NCBI GenBank assembly: GCA_050331455.1
Contig: JBHJGV010000003.1
Location: 12,907 to 76,906 of the forward strand
DNA: 64,000 bases
Origin: CAYUYV01 sp050331455
Lineage (GTDB): Bacteria; Pseudomonadota; Alphaproteobacteria; JAJFIK01
Direction: 5' to 3'
The position numbers and the translations under genes are program-made. Shown here in pieces: positions 51,695 through 63,400 of this stretch. Numbering within the stretch: position 1 is the stretch's first letter; the number at the start of each line of letters is the position of its first letter. Below the pieces are notes generated by a model that was not told the origin of the DNA, made no database searches, and saw only the letters and a list, made by a program, of their open reading frames with translations.

Positions 51695-52726
51695 TCACGA
51701 TTCCTCCGGCATGTCGTCTTTATGCTGCGGATGGGCCTTGTAGGCCTTCAGCAAGGTGGTCGTGTCCACTTCCGTGTAAATCTGCGTCGAGGACAGACTG
51801 GCGTGGCCCAGCAATTCCTGAATCGCCCGGAGGTCTGCGCCGGCGGCCAGCAGATGGCTGGCAAAGGCGTGGCGCAGGGCATGGGGCGTGACTCGGTCCG
51901 GCAGACCCAGATTGGTTCTCACGGTCGCCACCAGCCGTTGAACGATCCGCGGGCTCAACCGTCCGCCCTGGACGCCGCGGAAGAGGGGGGCGTCCCCCGG
52001 GGGCGCGAAGGGGGCCGCCGCCAGATAGTCCGACAATGCAAGTCTCACCTGGGGCAGCACCGGAACGATGCGTTCCTTTTTGCCCTTGCCGATGAGGCGC
52101 AGGGTTTCAAAGGTCGCCCAGCGCGCCGGGTCCGTAGCCTGGGTGCCCTGGGGCAGCGCGGCGCGGTCAAGGCCCAGAGCCTCGGAAATGCGCAGGCCCC
52201 CTCCGTATAACAGGGTCACCACCGCCACATCGCGGGCACGCACCCAGCCCGGCTCGGAACGCTCCGCACTGTGATCGATCATCTCCCTGGCGGCATCCGG
52301 ACTGACCGGCCGCGGCACGCTGTGGGGCAGCTTGGCCGCGCGGATCGCGGTCACCGCCGACAAGTCGATGCGGCGCGTCTTGTGGAGAAAGCGGTAAAAG
52401 GCGCGCACGGAGGACAGAAGCCGGGCCATGCTGCGATTGACCCGGCCCTGGTGATGGGCGGCGAGGAAGGCCCGGATATCCGCCGGGCGCAGATCGTTCA
52501 AGGCGGCGAGATCCGGCGGCTCACCCAGATGCCGGGCCAGGAACAGGATAAAGGTCCGCCCCTCCCGGGCATAGGCGTCGAAGGTGTGGGCGCTGACGCG
52601 TTTTTCGCTGCGCAGATAATCGAGCCATTCGACATAAGCCGTGCACAGATCGGGCGCGGCCGGAAGTGGCGGCACGTCTTGCTTGGTAGGCGTGGCGGCA
52701 AGGTGATCACCGGTCAGCACGGTCAC
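51695..52726 (-). CDS. xerC: Tyrosine recombinase XerC
   Basis: A 343-aa tyrosine recombinase with an N-terminal SAM-like core-binding domain (YVEWLDYLRSEKRVSAHTF) and the catalytic residues Arg (GGGLRISEAL), Lys (GKGKKERIVPV), His-x-x-Arg (TPHALRHAFASHLL), His (LGHASLSSTQ) and the nucleophile Tyr (IYTEVD). The start is GTG; the GTG at 52720, six bases downstream, has better spacing from AAGGAG. No att sites or phage genes surround it, so it is the chromosome-dimer recombinase. It neighbours the transaldolase gene, a common alphaproteobacterial pairing. Confidence 0.92.
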   Translation of the reverse strand: MTVLTGDHLAATPTKQDVPPLPAAPDLCTAYVEWLDYLRSEKRVSAHTFDAYAREGRTFILFLARHLGEPPDLAALNDLRPADIRAFLAAHHQGRVNRSMARLLSSVRAFYRFLHKTRRIDLSAVTAIRAAKLPHSVPRPVSPDAAREMIDHSAERSEPGWVRARDVAVVTLLYGGGLRISEALGLDRAALPQGTQATDPARWATFETLRLIGKGKKERIVPVLPQVRLALSDYLAAAPFAPPGDAPLFRGVQGGRLSPRIVQRLVATVRTNLGLPDRVTPHALRHAFASHLLAAGADLRAIQELLGHASLSSTQIYTEVDTTTLLKAYKAHPQHKDDMPEES

Positions 52727-52750
52727 TCCTTATGCGGACCTGAAATCGAT

Positions 52751-52772
52751 AGGGCGGGTTGAGGCCCGCCCT
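52751..52772. repeat. Hairpin related to the one at 47335
   Basis: AGGGCGGGTT-GA-GGCCCGCCCT can pair over 10 bp with two G-U wobbles. Compared with 47335-47356, an inner T-A pair is changed to C-G on both arms, which keeps the stem. It lies between the xerC start and the transaldolase stop. Confidence 0.6.
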
Positions 52773-52824
52773 TCCGGCGCGGCTCACGGGGCACGCGCGG
52801 GGTCTCGAAGGGGCCTCGCGCTCC

Positions 52825-53499
52825 TCACGCCGACGGGGCGGCACCGAGGATGGACTGGCCCGTCTTCTTCCAGTCCGAGAGGAAGGCCTCAAGGCCTTTG
52901 TCCGTCAGCGGATGCTTGACCAGCGATCGCAGGACGGCGGTCGGCAGGGTGACCACATCGGCACCCATGCGCGCGGCGTCGCGCACATGGAGGGGATGGC
53001 GCACCGAGGCCGCGAGGATGCGCGTGTCGAAGGCGGGGTATTGATCATAGATCAGGCGAATGTCCTCGATCAGGGCCATGCCGTCAAAGCCACTGTCGTC
53101 GATCCGGCCGATGAACGGGGAAATGAAGGTGGCACCGGCCTTTGCGGCGAGCAGGGCCTGATTGGCCGAAAAACACAACGTCACATTGGTCTTGATGTCG
53201 TCCGCCGTGAGACGCTTGCAGGCCACGAGACCGTCCCAGGTCAGGGGCAGTTTGACGACGATATTGGATGCAAGGCCGGCGAGGAACCGGCCCTCCTCCA
53301 GCATGGCGCGGGTGTCCGTGGCGGTGACTTCGGCGCTCACCGGGCCCGGAACGGCGGCGCAGATCTCCACCAGCACGTCCCGGATGGCCCGTCCGCTCTT
53401 GGCGATCAGGGACGGGTTCGTCGTGACGCCGTCAATGAGACCGGTTTGCGCCATCTCGCGGATTTCGGAGACGTCCGCCGTGTCGAGAAAAATGTCCAT
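52825..53499 (-). CDS. Transaldolase/fructose-6-phosphate aldolase-like
   Basis: A 224-aa small transaldolase (MipB/Fsa type): MDIFLDTADVSEIREMAQTG, DGVTTNPSLIAKSG, the Schiff-base Lys in NIVVKLPLTWDG, NVTLCFSANQALLAAKAGAT and ILAASVRHPLHVRDAARMGA. GGAGGAG precedes the ATG. It transfers or cleaves C3 ketol units in sugar-phosphate metabolism. Whether it is a transaldolase or fructose-6-phosphate aldolase cannot be settled from sequence. Confidence 0.92.
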   Translation of the reverse strand: MDIFLDTADVSEIREMAQTGLIDGVTTNPSLIAKSGRAIRDVLVEICAAVPGPVSAEVTATDTRAMLEEGRFLAGLASNIVVKLPLTWDGLVACKRLTADDIKTNVTLCFSANQALLAAKAGATFISPFIGRIDDSGFDGMALIEDIRLIYDQYPAFDTRILAASVRHPLHVRDAARMGADVVTLPTAVLRSLVKHPLTDKGLEAFLSDWKKTGQSILGAAPSA

Positions 53500-53685
53500 A
53501 GTTTCTCCTCCTCAAAGCCCGTGGCTCCGTTCACCTGCTTTTGCCATCATGCGCTTTTCCGTTGAAGAGGTCCACGCAATCACGCCCATAGGGTCACGGC
53601 TTGGGGCGGGGCGAAGCTGCGCCTAAACTGGTTTAAGAACGCCTCAACGGGATCATCCCGGATGGGCGCATCACAGGGAGGGATC

Positions 53686-55308
53686 ATGGCCGCGCCGCAT
53701 CTGGAGGGGGACTACGATTACATCGTCGTCGGCGCCGGGTCCGCCGGCTGCGTGGTCGCGAACCGCCTGTCGGAGAATCCGAAAACCCGGGTCCTGCTCC
53801 TTGAAGCAGGAGGGCGGGACGACTGGATCTGGTTCCACATTCCGGTCGGGTATCTCTTCGCGATCGGCAATCCGCGCTCGGACTGGATGTTCCAGACCGT
53901 GGAGGAGCCGGGTCTGAACGGGCGCGCGCTCGCCTATCCCCGGGGCAAGGTCATCGGAGGGTCCTCGGCCATCAATGCCATGATCTCCATGCGCGGTCAG
54001 GCGGCGGATTATCAGCTCTGGCGCCGGTTGGGCCTCACCGGGTGGGGCTGGGAGGATGTGCTGCCGGTCTTTCGGGAGATCGAGGATCATTTTCTGGGCG
54101 AGAGCCCCCATCACGGCGTCGGCGGCGAATGGCGGGTGGAGCCGCCCCGGGTCCAGTGGCCGATCCTGGATGCGGTGCGCGAGGCGGCGGCCCAGATGGG
54201 CGTCCCGAAGACGGACGATTTCAACACCGGCGATAATGAGGGCTCGGCCTATTTTCACGTGAACCAGAAACGCGGCCTGCGCTGGTCTTGCGCGACCGGG
54301 TTCCTCAAGCCGGTCCTCAAGCGGCCCAATCTGTGCATCGAGACCGGAGTCCTGGTCGACCGTCTGATTCTGGAGGATGGCCGCGCCACAGGATTGATCC
54401 TGTCTCGGAAGGGTCGGGTACAGAGTGTGCGCACGCGGGGCGAGGTGATCTTAAGCGCCGGCGCCGTCGGCTCCGTTCAGATCCTCCAGCGTTCAGGAAT
54501 CGGCCCGGCGGATTGGCTGCGCGCGGCGGGCATCGCCCCGGCGGTCGACCGGCCCGGCGTGGGACGCAATCTCCAGGATCACCTACAGCAGCGGGCCATT
54601 TATAGGGTCCAGAACGCCTCGACCCTGAATACGCTCTATCATTCCTTGTGGGGAAAAATCGGCATGGGGCTTGATTTTGCACTCTTTCGGCGCGGACCCC
54701 TCACCATGGCGCCGTCGCAGCTCGGGATCTTCACCCGCTCCGATCCCGGGCGGGAGCGGGCCAATATCGAATTTCATATCCAGCCCTTGTCCCTCGACCG
54801 GTTCGGCGAGCCCTTGCACCGTTTTCCGGCGATTACCGCGAGCGCCTGCAATCTTCAGCCCACGTCCCGCGGCACCGTGCGCATCGCTGCGCCGGGGGTC
54901 GATGCCAAGCCGCTCATCGCGCCGGCCTATCTGTCGACCCCGGAGGACCGCCGTGTCGCAGCGGACGCCATCCGCGTGACCCGGCGCTTGATGGCCCAGG
55001 CGGCGCTGGCGCCCTATGGGCCGGAAGAGATTCTGCCGGGCCCGGCGGTGGGGGATGACGAGGCATCCTTGGCCCGGGCCGCCGGCGATATCGGCACCAC
55101 CATCTTCCACCCCGTGGGCACGGCCAGGATGGGCCTGTCTTCGGATCGTGAGGCGGTGGTCGATGAACGGTTGCGGGTGTTCGGCGTGGGCGGACTGCGG
55201 ATCATCGACGCGTCCGTTATGCCCGTGATCACGTCGGGCAACACCAACACACCCACTGTCATGATCGCCGCCAGGGGCGCACAAATGGTGAAGGCGGATG
55301 CCCCCTAG
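53686..55308 (+). CDS. GMC-family oxidoreductase (choline-dehydrogenase-like)
   Basis: A 540-aa flavoenzyme with the dinucleotide-binding YDYIVVGAGSAGCVVANRLS, YPRGKVIGGSSAINAMISMR, the GMC2 signature GEVILSAGAVGSVQILQRSG and the catalytic His region IFHPVGTARMG with NTNTPTVMIA. GGAGGG precedes the ATG at 53686. It oxidises an alcohol to an aldehyde, perhaps choline or an alkanol. It is divergent from the transaldolase and faces the TetR gene downstream, which may control it. No betaine-aldehyde dehydrogenase is adjacent, so BetA identity is not claimed. Confidence 0.92.
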   Translation: MAAPHLEGDYDYIVVGAGSAGCVVANRLSENPKTRVLLLEAGGRDDWIWFHIPVGYLFAIGNPRSDWMFQTVEEPGLNGRALAYPRGKVIGGSSAINAMISMRGQAADYQLWRRLGLTGWGWEDVLPVFREIEDHFLGESPHHGVGGEWRVEPPRVQWPILDAVREAAAQMGVPKTDDFNTGDNEGSAYFHVNQKRGLRWSCATGFLKPVLKRPNLCIETGVLVDRLILEDGRATGLILSRKGRVQSVRTRGEVILSAGAVGSVQILQRSGIGPADWLRAAGIAPAVDRPGVGRNLQDHLQQRAIYRVQNASTLNTLYHSLWGKIGMGLDFALFRRGPLTMAPSQLGIFTRSDPGRERANIEFHIQPLSLDRFGEPLHRFPAITASACNLQPTSRGTVRIAAPGVDAKPLIAPAYLSTPEDRRVAADAIRVTRRLMAQAALAPYGPEEILPGPAVGDDEASLARAAGDIGTTIFHPVGTARMGLSSDREAVVDERLRVFGVGGLRIIDASVMPVITSGNTNTPTVMIAARGAQMVKADAP

Positions 55309-55613
55309 GGAACTGACGCATTTAGGTGAGTCAGCTGGTACTGTCTTTGCGAGGCGCGTCAGCGACGACGCAATCCAGAGCCGCACACGCTGAGTATTCT
55401 GCCCTGGAGCGCCGCGCGACCTTTGGCCGCTCGCGATGACGACCTGCACCATCCGTATGGGTCGGTGCACGAGGGCCGTTTGCGTTGAGGCGGAATGGGC
55501 GCCTCTTTTTTCTCGCTCACGGCGCTCTTTTGGCTTGGCCGAGACATTTGCATGCCCCTTGCGGCACGCTCAGGTGCAAAGGGTTCGGCCAAACGACCCA
55601 CCCGCAAGCTCCA
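55309..55613. other. 305-bp intergenic region with a non-coding repeat-like segment
   Basis: Contains TTTGCGAGGCGCGTC, then GACGCAATCCAGAGC and later GACCTTTGGCCGCTCGCGAT, at 55340-55440. These resemble the TCATTGCGAG/GCAATCCAG interspersed repeats found in many proteobacteria. No open frame with a ribosome site was found. Confidence 0.5.
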
Positions 55614-56387
55614 CTAGGCGGGGTCTGCGCCCGCCGGCAGATCGACCCGGTGGGAAAAGAACAGGGTAATGATCGTATCCGCATGGCGATCGATCATTTC
55701 GTCGGTCAAGACATCCGTGTCATGAAGGTGTTTCGCCTCTGCGGCAAGCATGAAGATGGTCTGACAGGCGGCAACCGTAATGTAGGTCAACGATACCATG
55801 GGCACGTTGGGCCATAATCCCCGGTCCATATGCCGCTTCATGCCCGCCATCGTGATTTTGTGCTGCTCGGCCGTGAAGTTGTCCAGGATCCAGCGGAAGC
55901 GTTCGTCATTGCGCATGGAGGCCTGCACCATGATGCGGGCATGTTCCGGGTGGCGCGCGCAATAGCGTACATATTGACGGATGAAACCCTTCAGGGCCCG
56001 GAAATCGGCGTCCGGTGAGTCTGCTGGCGGGGTAACCTCGATTTCCTCGGCCATGCGCGAAAACAGGAATGAGACCGCTGCCCGCCACAGGCGATCCTTG
56101 TCCTCGAAATGATATTTGATCATGCCGTGGGTCACGCCGGCCCGCTTGGCGATGTCCCGCACGCTGGCCCCCTCATAGCCGCGCTCGGCGAACAGGTCGA
56201 GGGCGGCCTGCAGGATCCGCGCCCGGGTTTCCTGACGCTGGCGGTCCCTCCACACGCCATCGGCCGCAACGCCTTGATCCGGGTGCTGTTGTTCCAGCCA
56301 GTCCACGACGCGCTGATCCGCCGGGTGATGCCTACTCAACCTATCTCTCCACTGGTCACCCGCCATGCGATCAGCCCGACACACCAT
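55614..56387 (-). CDS. TetR-family transcriptional regulator
   Basis: A 257-aa TetR regulator. The HTH is at about residues 50-100 (ARILQAALDLFAERGYEGAS, VRDIAKRAGVTHGMIKYHFE), and the ligand domain carries FIRQYVRYCARHPEHARIMV and DEMIDRHADTIITLFF. The N-terminal extension before the HTH is longer than usual, so the true start may be later, for example at the ATG at 56366. No strong ribosome site precedes either. It converges with the GMC gene, which is a plausible target. Confidence 0.88.
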   Translation of the reverse strand: MVCRADRMAGDQWRDRLSRHHPADQRVVDWLEQQHPDQGVAADGVWRDRQRQETRARILQAALDLFAERGYEGASVRDIAKRAGVTHGMIKYHFEDKDRLWRAAVSFLFSRMAEEIEVTPPADSPDADFRALKGFIRQYVRYCARHPEHARIMVQASMRNDERFRWILDNFTAEQHKITMAGMKRHMDRGLWPNVPMVSLTYITVAACQTIFMLAAEAKHLHDTDVLTDEMIDRHADTIITLFFSHRVDLPAGADPA

Positions 56388-56485
56388 TAAAGCGGTGGTA
56401 GGTCAAAGCACGAATGTGGGACGTCCCACGCACAATAGGGCCATTCTGGTGTATTTCACAATGGCTCTCCTCCCGGTCATCGCAA

Positions 56486-57446
56486 CCCCGCATTCCCCGG
56501 ATGACGTTCTGATTTCGTGCCTCTAAGCGCCGATTCATGTATTTATATCAATGGCTTGAGGCGAATGTGCGAGGCGTTTCATGGACGGCATGGCGGGTGA
56601 AGATTATCGGGGTGCCTTGCGGGTCGGTTTCGACCGCCGTTTGAAGCTGGACTTTCACGGCTCCCGCCTCACCTCCGATGCCGGGCTGCTGGCTTTTCGG
56701 GAATTGGATGAAGCGTTCGGCCTGACGGATCTGGCGGGGGACGCACTCACCGACAGCCGCACCGGCAGGAATGGCCGTCACAGCCTGGTGGCGCTGTTGC
56801 GTCAGTCCGTCTTCGGACGGCTGGCCGGATATGAGGATGTGAACGACGCGGACCGTTTGGGCCGTGAGCCCGCCATGCGCTGGATCGTCAACGGCAAGGC
56901 CGTATTTCGCCAGGCTGCATCCGCTTCCCAGATGGGCCGGTTCGAGACCGAACTTCTGGCCAGTACGGATAACCTCACCGCGCTCCAGGATCTCTCGGGC
57001 CAGGTCACCAACCTGGCAAGGCCCGCCGAACGGGTCGTGGCGTTTTACAGTGAGGCGCCCGCCCGCCATCCGTTGGACGCGGCTGAGCTGCACCCGGTTC
57101 CGCAGCAACGAAGTGCGCCTCCAGCTTCATGCCCTGGCCGACAATCTCGCTAATTTCCTGCGCACCCTGACATTGCCCAAAGAGGTCGAGCAATAGTGCC
57201 TGACCACCTTGCGCGAGAAGCTGGTGAAGATCGGGGCGAAGATTGTCGCCCATGCCCGCTATGCCGTCTTCCAAATGGCCGAGGTCGCGGTGCCGCGTGA
57301 TCTCATGCGCCGCATCCTGGAGAACTTCGCGGATCTGCGCCGACCAGCTGGTTCAGCGGGTTGAACAAGGGGGCTATCATGAGATGACGACGGGAAAACT
57401 GTGTCTGAACGGCGGGAGTGTTGCCGGAAATGGCTTCTTAATGGGG
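56486..57446 (+). mobile_element. IS1380-family element, internally deleted
   Basis: The left end begins at CCCCGCATTCCCCGG (56486). The right end is placed tentatively at 57446, where the reverse complement starts CCCCATT. The first 119 bases repeat at 63671-63789 with one mismatch. The transposase is a pseudogene, so the copy cannot move by itself. No clear target duplication was seen. Confidence 0.7.
56581..57364 (+). pseudogene. IS1380 transposase pseudogene
   Basis: N-terminal part intact to about residue 140 (SDAGLLAFRELDEAF, RHSLVALLRQSVFGRLAGYE, NDADRL, MGRFETELL). A deletion/frameshift near 57040-57065 then joins it to the C-terminal end in another frame (RWTRLSC, NEVRLQLHALADNLANFLRT). 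A TAG at 57194-57196 sits where Trp is expected, and the rest (TLREKLVKIGAKIVAHARYA) runs to 57364. About 200 residues with the DDE core are missing. Confidence 0.85.
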
Positions 57447-57496
57447 ATTTTCGGCGCTACCATCGCGCGAGGATTGAGAAATGAGGTCCAGGGTCG

Positions 57497-60400
57497 TCAA
57501 GTCGGCCTTCCGAGGGCGCCTGGCTCAACGGTTTTGGACTTCATCTGGGGAATGTCGGCTAAGAGTGTTTCAAACTCTTGGCGGGTGCTTTGGTGAAGAC
57601 GGGACAGGCCAATCTTCGACGCCATGACAGAGGCTGCATCGCCATGGGGCCCACTCGCGAGCACCGCTTGGGCAAGGCCAAGCTTTTCCGGATAGGGGAT
57701 ATCAGCCCACACTCGCTCTGTGTGCCCCAAATGGAAGCCTCGAAAGTCCATGATAGCGGTCGGTGCTTGCTCTCGGGGCCAAAGGATCGTGTTGCTATCT
57801 GGTGCTTGGGTCCTTTGCACGGTCTTGGGTAGAGCTTTCCAGACCTGGCTTGTGATTTGTCGCCCTGTGCGTTGAAAGCCATGGGCGCGAGCGAGCATTT
57901 CACACAGATGGCGGAAGGTGACCGGCCCCATATCGTCGATCACTCGGATCGCATTCTTACGGAGCACCGGAAGGTAATCATCATTGTAAAAACGATCCGG
58001 ATCCAGCGTTTCAGACGCAGGTTCGTCACTGGGTTTGGATTGCGCATTAAGCACTTTACTCGGTGATTGTGCCGGAGCTCGTTGACCTTTTGCTACCCGC
58101 TCTGGCTGGGATACGGGGGCGTCGTCGAACAGTGTTCTTTGAGGGGAAGATGGCGCCACTGGTGCATTATCCGTGTCGGTTTCTTCCGCTTCGACACCTT
58201 GCGGATGATGAATGACGCTCTGCGGATCGGCTTCGTCTGTTTGATTGCGTGAAAGCTTATTCGTCGCATCTGGTCGCGTAGATTCGCTCTCCCGCTTTTC
58301 ACGCACGTTACTGAGAATCCCAGTGAGCTGATGATGGACACGATCCAGTGTACTTTGTGGATCAATGAAAAAGTCCGTAGACCATATCCGAACCAAACGC
58401 CAACCAAGGTTTTCCAGAACGGCTTGGCGTACTCGATCTCGATCCCGTGCTGACGGAGATCGATGATAGGTGGCGCCGTCACATTCCACACCGGCCAAGT
58501 AGCGGCCCGGTGCATCCGGATCCACAATCCCGAGATCGACCCGGAATTTCGAGACTCCGATTTGAGTGTGAACGATCCACCCCCGATCGCGCAGAGCAAT
58601 GGCGACGGCCTCCTCAAAATCAGAATCGTAGGTGTCCGTCCCCCCCACATGCTGGATAGCTTCCGCAAGAGCGGCAGGCCCGCGTTGAGCAAATTCAAGA
58701 TAGTGTTTCAGGTCCCTAACGGCTGCAGCTGAGGTCCGTGTAAGATCGATCATGGAGGGATTAAAACTGGCAAACACCACGACTTCGGACGTTGCGCGCG
58801 TGATGGCCACATTCCATCGGCGCTCGCCGCCTTTTCGGTTCAAGGGGCCGAAATTCATGGACATGGTCGTGGCGCCCGGAGCGTCTGGCCCGTAGCCGAT
58901 GCTCAAGAGAATAACATCTCTCTGATCGCCTTGAACCGTCTCCAAGTTCTTGACAAAGACGGGTTCATCGGTGCCTTCACCGAAAAAGGCTTCCAATTCC
59001 GGCGACTTGCGTCGCTCATCATCCAGAAGATTATCAATCAGCCTCTGCTGTTCAGCGTTGAGAGTGATAATGCCTAAGCTGAGTTTTGAATGCTCTGGAT
59101 CCGTCAGCCGTCGCACAGCTTCCCGAACAACTGCCTTAGCTTCATCCGGGTTGGTTCGGCCTTTGCCCCGTTGATACTGCCCATCCACCTGCACAAACGA
59201 GACCGCCATATCCTGCGTTTGAGCGGTCGGATACGTCACAAGCTCGCCACCGTAATAGCGATGGTTCGAGAAGGCGATGAGACTTTCGTGGCGGCTGCGG
59301 TAGTGGCCGGTAAGGCGATGGAGCTTCACCCGGGCAGCGAGGGCCTCGTCGAGAATGCTCTCCATGTCGTCTGGTAGGTCTGCACTCTCTTCATCTTGGT
59401 CGGTTGGCGTGCGATCGAAGAAATTCGATGGCGGCATTTGTTTTGGGTCGCCAACAATGATGGTGTTTTTGCCACGCGCAATGGCACCGATGGCATCCCA
59501 CACTGTAATCTGTGAAGCTTCATCAAAAATGACCAGGTCAAACAGCTGATTGTTGGTGGAGAGATATTGCGCGACGGAAAGGGGACTCATGAACAAACAT
59601 GGCGTGAGAGTTGTGAGCGCATTGCCCATATCATTAATAAGCTTACGGATGGGTTGGTGCCCCCTTTTCTTTCGGAGTTCACGGGCTAGGATCCCGTATT
59701 CTTGGGGCGTGTGTACCGCGTCGGGCCGAGGGATTTCTCCACTGAGCCGGGCTCGGACATACTCCGCCGAGAGGTCGCTGACAGCCTGATCGATGTCCCG
59801 GAACGCTTCGATCTTGTCCTCATGGCGCAGTGCAGCGAAGCGTTGGAGTTCTGTTCGATCGTCGATCAATTGTTCCGCGATCCAGAATGCATAGGCCGTC
59901 TGAACATTCTCCTTTGCTTGGTCTGGTGCGATCAATCCAGCCTCAAGCGCATCAACCAGGCAAGCCAATTGCCAGCGCTCAAGCTCTTTTCGCGCGTCGA
60001 GCCATCGACACCATGCATTGATCCGACTTTGTCGATCTAGAATCTGAGTGGCCTTCTTGTGCAGGGCGTCAAGATCATCTTCACCGTCATTTAGAACTGA
60101 GGCATCTGATATCTCGCCAATGCTTGCCATTGAGCGAAAGGTTTGGAGCGCGTCGGCAAAGTCGGCAAGACAGCCACGTAGTTGGTTCGCGGATTGACTG
60201 ATGCGCGTGCCGCCATCCGTCGCCCGAGCATGGCAGATTTTCTGCACCAGAGATTGCAAAGCGGGGAGATCTTCGAGGGTCTGCGCCATCTCAGCGGTAG
60301 CACTCCGGATCGTCTGGGCGGCCGCCAACGCTTGATCCACATCTGCAATATCCGTCTTGAGACCTTGCCAAGAGACACCTGCCGGGAGGCGGGAGGTTAG

Positions 60401-63400
60401 CGTTTTGAGGTTTTCATGGAGCTGCTGAAGTTTCTCCAGGATAGGCAGGTCTTGGCTTGGGTTGGGTTTGTGCCGGGTCTTGAAAGCCTTTTGCATCCGG
60501 TTCGTGAGTGTGCTCTTCTGGATGGCTGACAGCGGCCAAAAGACAGACCTGACGCGGTCGTCTGCACGGTGAAAATCGGTTAAAGGGACCTGGCAGAGCC
60601 TATCGCTGTTGTAGGGGCCTGATAAAGTCTTCTTTGTCCGGCGAAAAACGACCAATTCCTTACAGGCGGCATCCAGAGTATTCGCTACCAGTTCACCGTC
60701 TGAACCAACCAACGCAGAGACATCTTGTGGCTGGGCTGTCTCGAGACTCTCGAGAAAAATCGTGAGTGCTGCACAGGCAGAGGGTGTGCGACCGACATGT
60801 GCCAGACCTGTCAGACGACGAAAATCGTCCAGCACCGGAGCGAGACGTTCAATCACGCTCTGGAGATTTTGGGCTGCCTCGACCAATCGTCTTTGCCAAG
60901 CCATTGACCAATCAGTGTGCGTAATTGATTGAAGCGCGTGTCGGTCTGCATCTTCAATCTCCGCAAAGGCGGATCCGGCCGCAGCCGCTGCATCAGCTAG
61001 TTCCTCGTACTCTTCTCGATTCTGGGCTGGGCTCGCTTCAAGTCCCCCTTTCCAAGCTAAACGGAGGGGATGGCACGGCCCGTAACGCGCGGCTCGGCCG
61101 ATTGCAGCGTAGGCGGAAATTCCAGTGGGTCCCGGTCGATGGAGAGCATTCACAAGAGCATTTAGGTCGTTGCGAAGCCGTTGAAGCTCCCGTGTCTTGC
61201 TTTGCCAGTTTTCGTCGGCTGTTACCTTTTGGGCATGCCAGGATTTCCCGAGTTGATCCAAGACATGGCGCCGGTTGGCTTTGTTCGAGTGGAGCTCCAA
61301 ACAGAATGTGCCAAGACCCTTGTCTTCCAGCCTTCGATACACAACCTCCAATGCAGCCATCTTCTCAGAAACAAACAAAATCCGTCGGCCCAGACCCAGA
61401 TTGTGAGCGATGATGTTGGCGATGGTCTGCGATTTACCAGTGCCGGGTGGTCCCTCAAGGATAAAGTCACCGCTCTGGGCTGAGGCATGTACTCCAGCAA
61501 TCTGAGAGCTGTCAGCAGGGAGCGGCATGAACAGTTCGGAGGTGGGGATTTTTTCATCAGTCTCATCCGGACGCAGAACGGATGCGGAGTTTCGATATGG
61601 GTCACGGGGGTGATCAATCAGATGCTGCACGAAGGCACACCGTTTGAGGTCTTCGGTACGGTCGGCAAGATCCTTCCACATCAAATATTTGGCGAATGAG
61701 AATGTACTCAGAACCACCTCTTTCGTGACTTCAAATCCAGGAACATCGCGCAGGGCTTTGCGGAGAATCTCCCACATCAGAGGGATGTCGACTCCTGATT
61801 CGTCTGCTGGCAGATCATCCTCGAGTTGAGGCAGTGAGATTTCGAAATCCTGCCGCAGTAGTTCAAGAAGAGTCTTATTGAAGACAGTTTCGTCTTCATG
61901 GCGAACAATCTTCACTTCTGATGCCGCTGTCCGTCGTTCCAGTGTGACAGGAACGAGGACCAGGGGGGCACGGTGGTGTCTCTCTTCGTCTGCGGACTGT
62001 CTCCACCGCAAGATGCCGATACTGAGGAACAAGGTGTTGGCGCCCCCTTCCTGGAGGTCTGACTTCGCCTTGCGATACAAATCGGTCAAGCTTGCGGCCA
62101 ATTCTTCCTTCGAGCGGTTTGAGAAGACTTCGTCCCGATCAAAGGCGTCTTCAGCCATCCGCTCGGCGAAGTCTTCTTGGGTGCGTTGCTCGAACAGCGC
62201 ACCGTCACGGTCCCCTAAATTGCCTGAGAGCTGGGGCGCCGAGATCACGCGGATCTTTGTTCCGTTGGCCAGCTTGTCTTCAAGTTTTGCCGGGTCCGGA
62301 CAAATCAGTGGGATGGCTGTCTTTGAGTCCCGGAGGTTGAGAAGCCTGTTGCGCAAGGTCAGGTCAAGGAGTTTGCGTTTCCACAGGTTCAGGCGGGACT
62401 CGGGTGCATCTTCTGCCGGTTTATCATCAACGCTCAAATCGAAGGGGGGCAGGTGCGGTGCAGCCTCAAGACCGAGCACAACATGTTCACCCTGATCGGT
62501 GTCCGATATGTCTGCACTTTGCGTTCGGGCACCCAAGGGCTGGATTTGTTGTAAGCGGGTCCGTTTCACATCAAGGGCGTAGACAAACTCTCCCTCGTTC
62601 TCCAAGCGGATCTGTCGGTCCGCCGCTTCGACCGCCCTCGAGAACGGCACGGGCGGTTCGCGGGTGACCAGCGTCGTCTCGAAGAGAACCAGCTCGCTCA
62701 GTGCGACTGATGTTCGTAGAACGGCGCAGTCATCCGTTGTCAGAGCGGGTAATTGCTGTGGTTGGAGCCAGACGCCGCAGAATGCATGGCCCCTTGTGAA
62801 AGACACGAGCGCATTGAGCCCCGCCTGTTCCAGAGCGGCAGCGAACAGATGCGCCGTATCGAGACAGGTCGCGACGCCGCCATCCAGAATTGCACTTGGT
62901 GTACGGATCTTTTGGCCCTCTCGTTCGAAACTGGCTGGCGGCGCGGCATAGGCGAGACGGAGGGACGAAATGGCTGACCAAATCGCCGAGACTTGGGTCC
63001 AAACCCGTTGCCGGGACTTTGATTGATAGCCGTCCAGGGAGGGTTGTTCGCCGGCCTGGCGCAGGGTTTCGGCCGCTTGGCTCAAAATGCGGTCGGTAGC
63101 CGGATCATTTGGCATGATGAAGGCGGCCAGCAACTCCGGCATATGGGTGGACCCGCCCCATTCGTTATGGGCAAGACCAGTCAAGGTATGGTGGTGTTCG
63201 GCGAGCACCGCGCCGTCCTTCTGCACAGTCAGGCGCAGATCTGCCCTCATGCGCTCCGTCAGGTCGGACAACATCGCTCCGGCAAGGGGCACGCTGCGGT
63301 CCGGCAAGCGGAGTTCGCTGTTGGGATTGAGGCGATCGATCCGCCAGATGCGTGGCGCGACAAGCGCAGGCTCGCAGGTCAGGTGCAGTTCCAGGCTTTC

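Noticed and set aside
53686..55308. Naming the GMC enzyme betA
   Set aside because: No betaine-aldehyde dehydrogenase or BetI-type context; family assignment alone does not fix choline as the substrate.
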